A DNA stretch of 64,000 nt, from positions 9,510,120-9,574,119 of the forward strand of contig ML681967.1 of the NCBI GenBank assembly GCA_007922195.1, given 5' to 3'. Under the pieces are notes generated by a model, which did not search any database, was not told where the DNA came from, and worked only from the letters and a program-made list of their open reading frames with translations. Shown piece by piece: positions 55,626 to 64,000 of the stretch (positions are counted from its first letter, which is position 1; each line of letters begins with the position of its first letter). Position numbers and translations under genes: made by a program. This DNA is from Podocnemis expansa (lineage: Eukaryota; Chordata; Testudines; Podocnemididae).

Positions 55626-55960
55626 AAAGAGTCCTCTGGCACTTAAAGACTAACAAATTTATTTATCACATAAGCTTTCGTGGGAGAAAATCCCACTTCA
55701 TCAGATGCTCTGAAGATAGGGGAACTTACAGAATAGGAGGAAATTAAATGCAGAGGAGCATAAGTCATGGGACCAAGTTGTACTGTAACAGCAAACCTGA
55801 TCTCATGACATACTCCCCTGCATTTATTTTTCTCCCATTCTGTAAGTTCCCCCATCTTCAAAGCATCTGAAGAAGTGGGATTTTCTCCCACAAAAGTTCA
55901 TGTGATAAATAAATTTGTTAGTCTTTAAGTGCCACGGGACTCCTTGTTTGTTTAGATCTG
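55626..55960. mobile_element. PLE 3' tails, inverted pair (left)
   Basis: The left half (about 55626-55770) is the reverse complement of the PLE 3' tail (CACTTAAAGACTAACAAATT, then GGGAGAAAATCCCACTTCAT). The right half (about 55805-55960) is the same tail in sense (CATCTGAAGAAGTGGGATTT, then GATAAATAAATTTGTTAG, then AGTGCCACGGGACTCC). The arms are about 140 bp, separated by about 35 bp. Both tails point outward. Confidence 0.8.
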
Positions 55961-56128
55961 TGAGAAGGTAGCTGAAGATCTGAGTCATACCTAACAGGAT
56001 CAAGGAAACTGCCAAAACAGCTGCTCCCATGAAAGGAATTTAGCGCAGCACATACCCTGGAGGGAGACAGGCAGCGGGTGTGGGGAGCAGCCACTTAAAC
56101 AGGGCCATATCAATGGGTTGCATGTTGC
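55961..56128. other. unassigned segment between inverted PLE pairs
   Basis: 168 bp of sequence between two inverted tail pairs (GAAGGTAGCTGAAGATCTGA and so on). It does not match the PLE 3' part, nor the MITE around it. It could be PLE 5' sequence or captured DNA. Confidence 0.4.
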
Positions 56129-56129
56129 C

Positions 56130-56552
56130 AAGTTCCAAAGCGGTAGCCATGCTAGTCGAGTTCAGCAGAATGAGCAAGGAGAGTCCTCTGGCACTTAAAG
56201 ACTAACAAATTTATTTATCCTATGAGCTTTTGTGAGAGAAAAGCTCATGTGATAAATCAGGGGTCTTAGACATGTGGCCTGCGGGCCGCATGTGGCCCCA
56301 AAGCTATTTCCTGCAGCTCGCAACAACACTATCATTACTGATCTTTGCAATACTGTTTCATGAAAAGGTTTCCATTGTGCAGCCCTGGGGCTAACATACT
56401 AGCCCCCACGTGACCCCATACTAGTAGTCAGGCAGCCCTCAAGGTGATTTGAGTTTGAAACCCCTACAATAAATAAATTAGTTAGTCTTTAAAGGGCCAC
56501 AGGACTCCTTGCTTATTTTGCTGAGCTAAACTAACACAGCTGCCCCTTTGGA
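56130..56552. mobile_element. PLE 3' tails, inverted pair (right), with nested hAT
   Basis: The left arm starts AAGTTCCAAAGCGGTAGCC (complement of the extreme 3' end) and runs to about 56235. The right arm runs in sense to CAGCTGCCCCTTTGGAACT. The outer termini AGTTCCAAAGCGG and CCCCTTTGGAACT form a perfect inverted repeat apart from one base. A hAT (56258-56466) splits the right arm. Confidence 0.8.
56258..56466 (+). mobile_element. hAT MITE, family A, copy 2
   Basis: Left end CAGGGGTCTTAGACATG, right end AGGGGTTTCAAACTC (complemented). The flanks TGATAAAT (56250-56257) and CAATAAAT (56467-56474) agree at six of eight bases. The interior aligns with 3644-3830 in sense. It is inserted into a PLE tail, where the ATAAATAAATT motif resumes after it. 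Confidence 0.85.
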
Positions 56553-56707
56553 ACTCTTCCACCAATGCAGCTTATGCCACTTGTTGAGCTGGTTTCATTA
56601 TGTCTATGGGAAAGCTCTCTCCAAGTGGCATAACACAGCTACAGAAGCGCTCTTACAGTGGTACAGCCATGCTGCTGTAAGCGGGTAAGTGTAGACATGG
56701 TCTAAAT

Positions 56708-56899
56708 CAGGTGTCTCAAACTCAAACCACCATGAGGGCTGCATGAGGACTAGTAGAGGGCTGCAAGAGGATTAGTATGTTAGCCCAAGGGCCGCACCAC
56801 TGAAACCTTTCAATACAATGATATTGCAAATATCGGTAACAATCGTGTCATTGTGGGCCGCAGGAAATAGCTTTAGGGGCCGCATGTTTGAGACCTCTG
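56708..56899 (-). mobile_element. hAT MITE, family A, copy 3
   Basis: Ends CAGGTGTCTCAAACTC and CAGAGGTCTCAAACATG (right end, complemented), with a perfect 8-bp duplication GTCTAAAT (56700-56707 and 56900-56907). The interior is the reverse complement of 3644-3830. It sits in the last bases of the MITE at 55488. Confidence 0.93.
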
Positions 56900-56907
56900 G
56901 TCTAAAT

Positions 56908-58849
56908 GAAGGGGATCAGAGGCCAATCTGTGAATTCCCACAGCCCTTCAAATAGCCTGGCCATTCCAAGCTCAAAACAACCCCCCCCCCATCCCCACCG
57001 CACCCACCTGCCAATTCTGGTGCACTGTAAAGAGCTGCTGCCAGAAAATGCTCCGATACAGATGGAATCATGTGTTACCAGAGCCAGCCACCTTCAAGTG
57101 GGAAGCACACAGGATTTGGAGGGGTGCAGCTATGGCCTTCTCCCTGACACTCATCCACTTGTGGGAGAAAACTAGGCTCTCTGCAAACATGTTGTGAGGA
57201 ATGAATGGAAGCAAGGACATTTTTCCATGCCTTCACCACCCAGCACCCCAAATCCATAAAATCATTCTATCCAATCAGCATGGTATGTGTGTCACACCTC
57301 AAACCAGATTGACACAGGTCACAAAAATCAAATCCATGGACAGCTTCCTTTCAGTGTGGACAAAGTGCCTTATCGGCTAGAGCAGAAATTCTCAGGCTTT
57401 TCTGTACAGTAACCTCTTCCTTTTAGCACAACAGCGACAACAGGTATTTGTGGTCATCTGACAACCAAGTGAGACCCCTCCAAATCAAGACCCCGTGAAG
57501 GGACATAGGCAGAACCCTCCCACTACTACTGTAGGAAAGTGGGCTTTTCCAAAGGTCAGGATACAGAGACAAGCCTCTGAATGGGATCCGAAGAAGCTCT
57601 TAAGGTGACATGGTAAGCATGGAGCAGAAGGAATTCTGGCATATGGAGACTGGAGAATAGAATAGAAAGATTTCCAGGGGTTAGGACTATGGAAATAGCT
57701 TCCTATTTTCTAGAACTGAGAGGGTTACGTGGCTGAGTGTCATAGAGACTGAGCTAAGTCCCAATGGTGACCAAGGACTCAGAGACAGAGGCATAGCAGC
57801 ACAGGAGACTCTAGGGTTAAACGGACTTGAAGACCCAGAAGAGACGACGCTCCATTTCCCATGTCTCCAGTCCTCTCCAGCATTTCTTTCTCCCCTCCTG
57901 GACAGTAGCTGCTGCATTAAGTGAGATAATTAGAAAAGAAGCCCTGCTGCTAGGGGGTTGGAGAGCACACATTAAATGTTCTGTGCAAGGTCACATCAAA
58001 GCCCTCTTTCCTTGACCTCTGCAGAGGAAGTGTAAGATGTGCCCTGCACAGCCTGAAGCCCTGACACCAGCTAATTTCACAACCATCTCTGTCTTCAGCA
58101 TGAAGCCAGCCATTCTATGGTCCTGTGTTGACAATAGGGGATGAATGTGTTAGTTTCCAGGTCAGTGCCTATCTGTGGCCTAAAATGATTATAATGCAAA
58201 GAGAGGGGATGCGGTGGGAGGAGTAGGGCAAGGGCTCTTTTCCGTCACCAGAACAGAACCCTCAGAGACATCTTCCTGATCCTCATCAGCCCAGCCACAG
58301 TGGCAAAGTCAGTACAACCAGTGTGTGTCAGCACACCCCTTCTGCCAGCTAAGGACAAACATTAGCGCCTGCCTGACAAACTGCTGACTTCTCAGCTCTG
58401 AACCAGAGGGCTCCAGAGCATTTTGGATGCCTGCCAATTGTGTGGGCTATTAAAGAAAACAAAATAATATGGAAATAAGCCACCAGCTTTGTTTGTTAAA
58501 GGGCATGGTGTGTGTCACACTACTGCAAATCTGGCATTCAGATGGAGCAGGAACACAGAAATGCCCAGCATGCGTTGTTAAGTGCTAGTAGTGTTTATTG
58601 ATATCTGGTCCAGAGGAGACATGAATTTCTGGGATGTGTGGGGGCGTTGATCTGACATTGATCCCCCCCCTTCCACAACATTGCCTACAATTACTGCTGA
58701 CATGGCTACACTGAGGTTCTACAATGATACCTTCTTCAAAGGACACATGAGAAGAAAACCTTGGCTGATTGGAGACAGACAGAAGCACTTTTATTCTCAA
58801 AGTGCAGCATCCAGTCCAGCCATTGAGAGATGGTGAAACTCAGGCAAAG
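56908..58849. other. no feature recognised
   Basis: About 1.9 kb with no gene or clear repeat. A CAGAAATTCTCAGGC stretch near 57385 hints at a decayed hAT end. A C run lies at about 56981-56990. Confidence 0.35.
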
Positions 58850-59035
58850 AGAGGTAAATTTTCAGAAGTGGCCCCTGATACTGGGTGCTTCATTGTCCTT
58901 ACCTAGGACTCCTAGGGTATGACTGTCCAAGGTGCTGAGCACCAACAGCTCTAAATGGAAGCAAGAAGAATGGGGTGCTCAGCACCTAAGAGCATTAAGT
59001 CCAAGTTGTCCTAAATTGGCCATTGAAGATTAGAG
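58850..59035. repeat. ancient amniote repeat with GGTGCTGAGCACC
   Basis: AAGGTGCTGAGCACCAACAG and GGGGTGCTCAGCACCTAAG form a pair around a short spacer. Each is itself palindromic at its core. Such pairs are common in old amniote repeats. Family not named. Confidence 0.45.
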
Positions 59036-59039
59036 GTCT

Positions 59040-59165
59040 CCACCCTGAAAAAAATGTGGCAATGTGGGACCCATCTGAGGCTACACAGAGACTCAGTAGC
59101 AGACCATGGAACAGAAAACAAGTCTCTAGTGTTGTATCCACTGGACCATTCAAAGTCCCTGCTAT
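59040..59165 (-). mobile_element. MIR-like SINE fragment
   Basis: GAGGCTACACAGAGACTCAG, then AGCAGACCATGGAACAGAAA, then TATCCACTGGACCATTCA is the antisense MIR head. Confidence 0.5.
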
Positions 59166-60269
59166 ACAGAGCCAAGAACATGCACAGACAAATCAGGCAG
59201 CACTCTGAGCTCCCCTTCTGCTCAGTCTGCTGGCAGCATCCCCAGGGAGCTGTCCCTCCTGCAAGGTGCAGTAATGTATTCCCTTTCTAACTTTTACTTG
59301 CCTTTGTCTTGCAGTTTCACAGCTACAGACCCTCTCTGGACTCTGCCTCTTTGAATTAGCTCCTTCAATGAAATACAGAAGGTGAGTGACCTGGACAACA
59401 TGGGTGGCAGAGATCAAGTAGCCTTTCATACACAGACTGTCGGATTGCCTTGTTTTCAAAGGTCAAAACTCCAGGACACCGCCAGAAGTGGCAACTCAGA
59501 GTATAGGTATACTTGAGCTACGGAGCAGATGGAAGGTTCTGGCCACCCAGTCCCCCATACCTCCCGCACACGATGCAGCAGAGACCTTGTGTGGGGTTCT
59601 TCTTCTCTGCTGAGAATGACCCTCTTCCATACCATACACACAGGAACACACACGTGCTTTCTGCACACTGCAGGCTCCTGACCCTATTTTCCTCTCCCAA
59701 CCAACGGCAAGACCAGCCCAGTGTTAAGAGGAAGTGGAAGGCAAGCTAAAGATCATCTCTGCAGATGCTCATTCGTTCTCCTGTCTTTCCACCCCCAATC
59801 AGAGCAGCAAATATTATTCCAGATGTCTTTCAAACAGCTTTACATTGCACTGTCTGAAAGGAAAGTCACCAGTCCCTGGGAGCTGCTCGCCCCTTCAAAG
59901 CACCAATGACCTGGGAGCTCTTCCTGTGTGCATGCCACTCAGAGTAATCCACTTGCAACCCCCATCTCTGGCGCAGCTTGTCAGAATGCTATGCATTCTG
60001 AAAAATGAGCTAGCTTACACATGGAACCCAGTCACACAGCTAGCTTCCCTGGGCGAGAAATCCTTTTATGGAGAAACTTCTCACTCCAGGGGGCTCAGCA
60101 AACTTTTCATGTAATCTTTCCAAAATGGCAAGCAAATGTCATGCTACTCAAGGGTGCCAGACTGACAACCTCCCAGCTGAACTCCTTGAGCCATCCATGG
60201 ATATATTATGCAATGTAAGAACTCAGCCCACATCACCATGGTATCTGAGTGTCTCATAATCTTTAATGT
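59166..60269. other. no feature recognised
   Basis: No gene or repeat recognised. The 126-codon frame at 59734-60114 has no domain. Confidence 0.35.
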
Positions 60270-60435
60270 ATTTATCTGCACAAGACTCTCTGAGGTGCAG
60301 GAGATCTATAAACTCCATTTTACAGATAGGGAACTTAGGCACAGAGGTGCCAGGGTCACCAAGGAAGTTTGGGGTACAGCAGGGTATTTCCTGAGGCCAA
60401 GGCTGGCACTCTAACCACTGGACAAGGCTTCCTCT
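60270..60435 (-). mobile_element. MIR-like SINE
   Basis: AACTCCATTTTACAGATAGG, then GAACTTAGGCACAGAGGTGC, then AGGCTGGCACTCTAACCACT is the reverse MIR core and head. Confidence 0.65.
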
Positions 60436-60474
60436 ATTTACATTATAAACAGAAGACTCCTTAAATTGTTAACT

Positions 60475-60545
60475 CTTGGGAGACAGGGTAGATAAGTGTA
60501 TGTAGCACTTATCACAATGGAGCTCTTGTCCATGACTTGGCTGCC
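60475..60545 (+). mobile_element. MIR-like SINE tail
   Basis: GTAGCACTTATCACAATGG, then AGCTCTTGTCCATGACTTGG resembles the amniote MIR 3' tail. Confidence 0.45.
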
Positions 60546-60561
60546 AAGTGGGATCAAAATA

Positions 60562-60649
60562 CAGTGGGGACCCATTAACGCATGGGTGTTAGGGGACAAG
60601 CCGCCATGACCACGCATTAAATGGACCACGTGTAAACGCAATCACGGTG

Positions 60650-60680
<31 letters not shown>

Positions 60681-61106
60681 TACAGCGCAGCACTAATAAA
60701 GCTCACTCCACCTGTTTCTGCACCCAGGCCAACTTCCACTGTTAGACAGCGTGTGGGACTCATTAGGTTGGTAGCTCACCCCTAGGGCCGGCGCAACCCA
60801 GTAAGCCGGGTAAGCATCGAAGGGGTGCCAATGCTTGAGGAGAACCAAAATGAGGAGCACACTGTTGCAGCACACTCCGACTTCACTCGTCTGTGCTGGC
60901 ATCTGCTGCACTTGCAGGGGGGCACCGGAGACACTAGCACCATTACTGCCACTCCATGTGTTTTCCTGCCCAGGCCAACTTCCGCTTTTATATACTGTGC
61001 ATTACTAAGTCCCACCTGTTAACTTAGTGGCTTTGGAGGATATGACTGGAGTGCGCGTTAACCGGATCCATGTGCAAACCAGTCACACATTAACGGGTCC
61101 CCACTG
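60562..61106. mobile_element. pogo/Tigger-like non-autonomous element
   Basis: Ends CAGTGGGGACCCATTAACGC and CAGTGGGGACCCGTTAATGT (right end, complemented), with one-base differences, flanked by TA on each side (60560-60561 and 61107-61108). TA duplications and CAGT ends fit the Tc1/mariner superfamily, pogo/Tigger branch. An (AAAT)n tract lies at 60652-60690. CCCAGGCCAACTTCC occurs twice (about 60725 and 60969), bracketing a GC-richer 240-bp inner segment. No transposase. Confidence 0.88.
60652..60690. repeat. (AAAT)n microsatellite
   Basis: About seven uninterrupted copies of AAAT/AATA within the pogo-like element. Confidence 0.9.
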
Positions 61107-61539
61107 TACAAATGATTATGACAGAGTCTCTTTCATCCTAAGTGGTTTCAAGGGTACTTGCTATCACATAAGCTACAGCTAAGGATAATTCAACCTGTGA
61201 AATGCAGCAGCTACCTCTGGGTGAAAGGTGTAAGACATCTCAACAATGCAAGAGTTTAGACCAGCAAGGATAAATAGTGGGCCAGATCCTCACCTAACAT
61301 ATATGATAGTATAGGTTTGCTGCAGTCAAAGAAACACCAATTTATGTCCCCAAATCCCACTGAATGGGCATGGAAGAGGACACTTCTAGCAGAGTATGGT
61401 CTACTATAAAAGCTGTGCAACAAACTACTGACAGTTTTTTTGTATGCAATATGGTCTTAAACTGGTTCACTGATTCATTCTAGGTAATTTGAACCTCCTT
61501 CAACCTCACTTTGCTACAAAATAGAATGAAATTGATATT
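61107..61539. other. no gene; possible old repeat
   Basis: GGGCCAGATCCTCACCTAAC near 61280 resembles the start of an old sauropsid repeat. Nothing else recognised. Confidence 0.3.
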
Positions 61540-61770
61540 TCCCATCAGACACATGAAATTCCAAACATAAAAAAATGTTGAATTTCAAAGCCAGCTTTTG
61601 TTTGGAAGGTGCTTATCTTTTTGCTCACAAAAGGGCTCATTTTTACTGGAAAAGGGCCCAGATTTTGAGTGAAAAGATTCATAAAATGCTACAAATTGGA
61701 TTCATTTTTAAAGTTTTGCAACAAAAATAAAAAAAATATAAAACAAAAATCAGCTTTACAAGTTGCTTCT
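61540..61770. repeat. AT-rich repeat fragment
   Basis: AAAAAAATGTTGAATTTCAA, then TTTAAAGTTTTGCAACAAAA resembles the repeat at 20895-21190. Diverged. Confidence 0.3.
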
Positions 61771-62082
61771 TCTTTTGTCTGTGCCAACCCCCATGTTGAA
61801 CATTGATTTAGTACAGATCTAGCACCAAGTACAAGCTACTGATCAGCTCTACACTGATCCTTGTGGCATCCCCAGATTTCCTTGGAGATCTCTCATGCTC
61901 AAACTGATCCAGCCCAACTGTGTTTAGCTTGAGAGATCTGCAGAATTGCAGAGAAAGGCAGTGTGGTTTCACAGAAACAGAATCTGCCCAACTCCACTAA
62001 TTTGCCTCAACCCGGCTCTGGATGGATTGTCAGTAGGAAAGAGTAGCTCAGATTCCAAACTCTTATCTTTTCCAAACAAGGT
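61771..62082. other. no feature recognised
   Basis: No gene or repeat recognised. Confidence 0.35.
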
Positions 62083-62290
62083 GATGTCTACACCACCCCC
62101 ACACCCAAACATGCAAGCATATGGAGCTTGGGCTGTTGGACTATAGAACTGCAATGTAGACAGGCTGAGGTGTGAACATCTACAGTGCAATTTTATAGCC
62201 CTGCAGCCCAAGCCCTGCAAGCCCGACTCAGCTGACCTGAGCCTGCTGTGGCTATGCTGCAGGTCTCTCATTACAGTGCAGATGCTCTCT
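62083..62290. mobile_element. TIR DNA element with internal inverted arms
   Basis: GATGTCTACACC at 62083 opens the region. GGGCTGTTGGACTATAGAAC...AATGTAGAC (about 62126-62161) and its complement-like ATCTACAGTGC...TATAGCCCTGCAGCCC (about 62179-62214) form an inverted pair. The layout and the ATAGCCCTGCAGCCCAAGCC motif are typical of a sauropsid MITE. TSD not seen. Confidence 0.5.
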
Positions 62291-63784
62291 GAGAGGCACA
62301 AAGATGACCTTCTGTTTGTACCAATAGTAGTGGTGGTTTAGGGAACCTGGGTCAGACTTTTATTTCAGCTGCTTCTTGTGAAACGAAAATGAAGGCACAG
62401 CATTATAAAATACTATGCAACAGCCAAGGCACACGGAATCAACTCAGATCCACACAGGATGCAAAAAATTAGAACACTTTAGTAAATTTCAGAAGAAGTG
62501 TGAAAGTGACATATTTCCTGAAAATATCTTCGCTTCTACAGCCAGACTGGTATATTTTGTTAGTCAGGATCCATGACTATATTTTGCAGCTTCCCATCTG
62601 CTTTATCACAAGAGCACAGCAGCAATAAAATTCTGCAGAATAATTCTCCTTGAAACTTGCAAACTCAGGGTGTAGCTCTGAGAAACCAACTGCATGAGAG
62701 AAAATTGCCCCAAAGTCTGTAATGTGTTACCAGTTGACTACACAATACATTTATTTCATCCGAGAAGTGGTGCAGCCTGAACTTTGACATGCAGTTCAAT
62801 AACATTGTAAGGAAATGGGAATAAAAACTGGAGGTCTCAGAAAGACCGGATATGAGATAGGAAGACATTCACTTCCGAGTCTCTAGTACAAAGACATCTT
62901 AGATGCCTGCAGCGACCATAAACCATTCTCTTCTATTCAGTGGTCTGTGTGAATTGATGCAAGGATTTCAGTCAGCTTCTTAGTGGATTAGGAATTTACT
63001 GGGCCATAACAGCCATCCAAAGAAGCTGTCATCTTGACCATCAGAAGTTCAGCTTCCAAGTTTTAGGAAACTCTCCAGCCCAAGTAACATTCAGATCATG
63101 CAACAGGTGTAAACCAATGCAGTGCAGTCTGCAGAGGACCTGAAACAATACCTCAGAGAGATGTGATCTGGTTCATTCACGGTAATAGGATGTTAGTGGT
63201 GATGCAGTTATGACATTGTAAATGGTGACATTAGTGAAAATTTCACTGCTGAACTAAGCACATAAGAGAGCCAATTTGCTGTGGGAGGCATCTCATGTTG
63301 CTGTCATGAGTGGTAGGGGCTTGGAGTGTGACTGGAGCTTTCTTGGAGCAGGGCGCCATTAGAAACATGGGAATTAAATTAGTAATCTGGGCAATATTGC
63401 ACTACACCTACCCTGCAACCAGGGAAGGAACTGTGGCTGATTATTTGCTGGCTTATATCAGTAGCAAGTCAAATTCCCCTCTGCTGACTATACCAGCCAA
63501 GGAGTGAGAAAGCAGGGGCCAGGACTCCACCCAGCCATGTATTTTCCTGATGCCTTTCTCTGGAAAGGAACTCCTGCTCTGAAAGCTCCACTCAATCCCG
63601 TATACCCTGATTTAACGTCTGAGTAACCCACACAGTAGTAAAAGCAGGGGCACACAAGTCTCTAGAAACACAAAGGTCCCAACCTCATCTTTGACTGCTA
63701 TCTCAATGAAAAACCCAAATGAATCAGTTCCAGAAATCAGTGTTACCAGGAGGTCACAGAAAAGTTCACAGTTCAAAGAGAGTT
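62291..63784. other. no feature recognised
   Basis: No gene or repeat recognised. Confidence 0.35.
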
Positions 63785-63960
63785 GCAGCTCTGAAGAGTT
63801 TACAGTCTGAGTAGAAAAAGTCCCCTGTTTCAGATGGAGAATGTAAGGTACTTAGATAATATGACTTGCCCAACATGACATAGTCAGTCTGGTTTAGAGA
63901 CAGAAATTGAACCCAGAACCATTATCTCAACCACCAGACCATCCTTCCACTCTGCAGCAT
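63785..63960 (-). mobile_element. MIR-like SINE
   Basis: GAAGAGTTTACAGTCTGAG, then TATGACTTGCCCAACATGAC, then GAAATTGAACCCAGAACC is the reverse-strand MIR core and head. Confidence 0.65.
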
Positions 63961-64000
63961 CTGGTAGCCAAAATGGTTACAGAAGAGTGCCAGACTTCAT

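Larger units (their letters stand above)
55488..56702. mobile_element. TIR MITE host of the PLE composite
   Basis: Ends GGCCAAGTCTACACTAGCAC and GACCATGTCTACACTTACCC (right end, complemented) form a diverged inverted pair of the 'GGCYAWGTCTACACT' type. The interior continues CTCAGAGGTGTGAAAAAACA on the left and GTGGCATAACACAGCTACAG on the right, a known layout of a sauropsid MITE. About 0.93 kb of the interior is a PLE insertion (55626-56552). Confidence 0.7.

Noticed and set aside
57380..57540. possible hAT element starting CAGAAATTCTCAGGC
   Set aside because: I found no matching right end and no 8-bp duplication.

Overview
This window reads as transposon-rich, non-genic DNA from a non-avian sauropsid, most likely a turtle or crocodilian. 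The evidence is the mix of repeat families: CR1 LINEs of the turtle/crocodilian type, Penelope-like elements (PLEs) with a GIY-YIG endonuclease, many old MIR copies, and MITEs with GGCTATGTCTACAC-like ends. I cannot choose between the two groups from sequence alone. I found no host exon, tRNA, rRNA or CRISPR array. Every open frame I could explain lies in a transposon relic or in GC-rich sequence that happens to lack stops. Boundaries marked 'about' are estimates by eye.

Layout: 0-8 kb holds LINE fragments, a PLE tail hairpin, an antisense CR1, a hAT MITE with target-site duplication (TSD), a palindrome-array MITE, and a 3 kb antisense CR1 split by a PLE. 8-14.9 kb is mostly unrecognised. A reverse-strand solo LTR lies at 14.9-15.6 kb. 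A second palindrome-array MITE (18.6-19.0 kb) abuts the only CpG-rich island (19.0-19.8 kb). 20.9-24.9 kb contains an AT-rich repeat, a degenerate LINE with YGCESW and TDD motifs, and MIRs. 27-30.2 kb has an LTR-like candidate, a CR1 tail and a long sense CR1. 30-48 kb is largely unique, with two hAT MITEs having clear TSDs, one weaker hAT candidate and an L2-like ORF2 tail.

48.0-49.9 kb is a PLE cut by a solo LTR with a perfect 5-bp TSD. 50.8-53.0 kb is a three-level nest: CR1, then a palindrome-array MITE, then a hAT. 55.5-56.9 kb is another nest: a MITE, then a PLE composite made of two tail-to-tail inverted pairs, then a hAT. 60.5-61.1 kb is a pogo/Tigger-like element with TA duplications.

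The best candidates for something little described are two. The first is the family of MITEs packed with short palindromes, whose core sequence differs between copies while the ends and architecture are kept. The second is the repeated inverted tail-to-tail arrangement of PLE 3' ends. The nesting gives a relative chronology: CR1 before MITE before hAT, and PLE before solo LTR and hAT. No cooperating gene system is visible.
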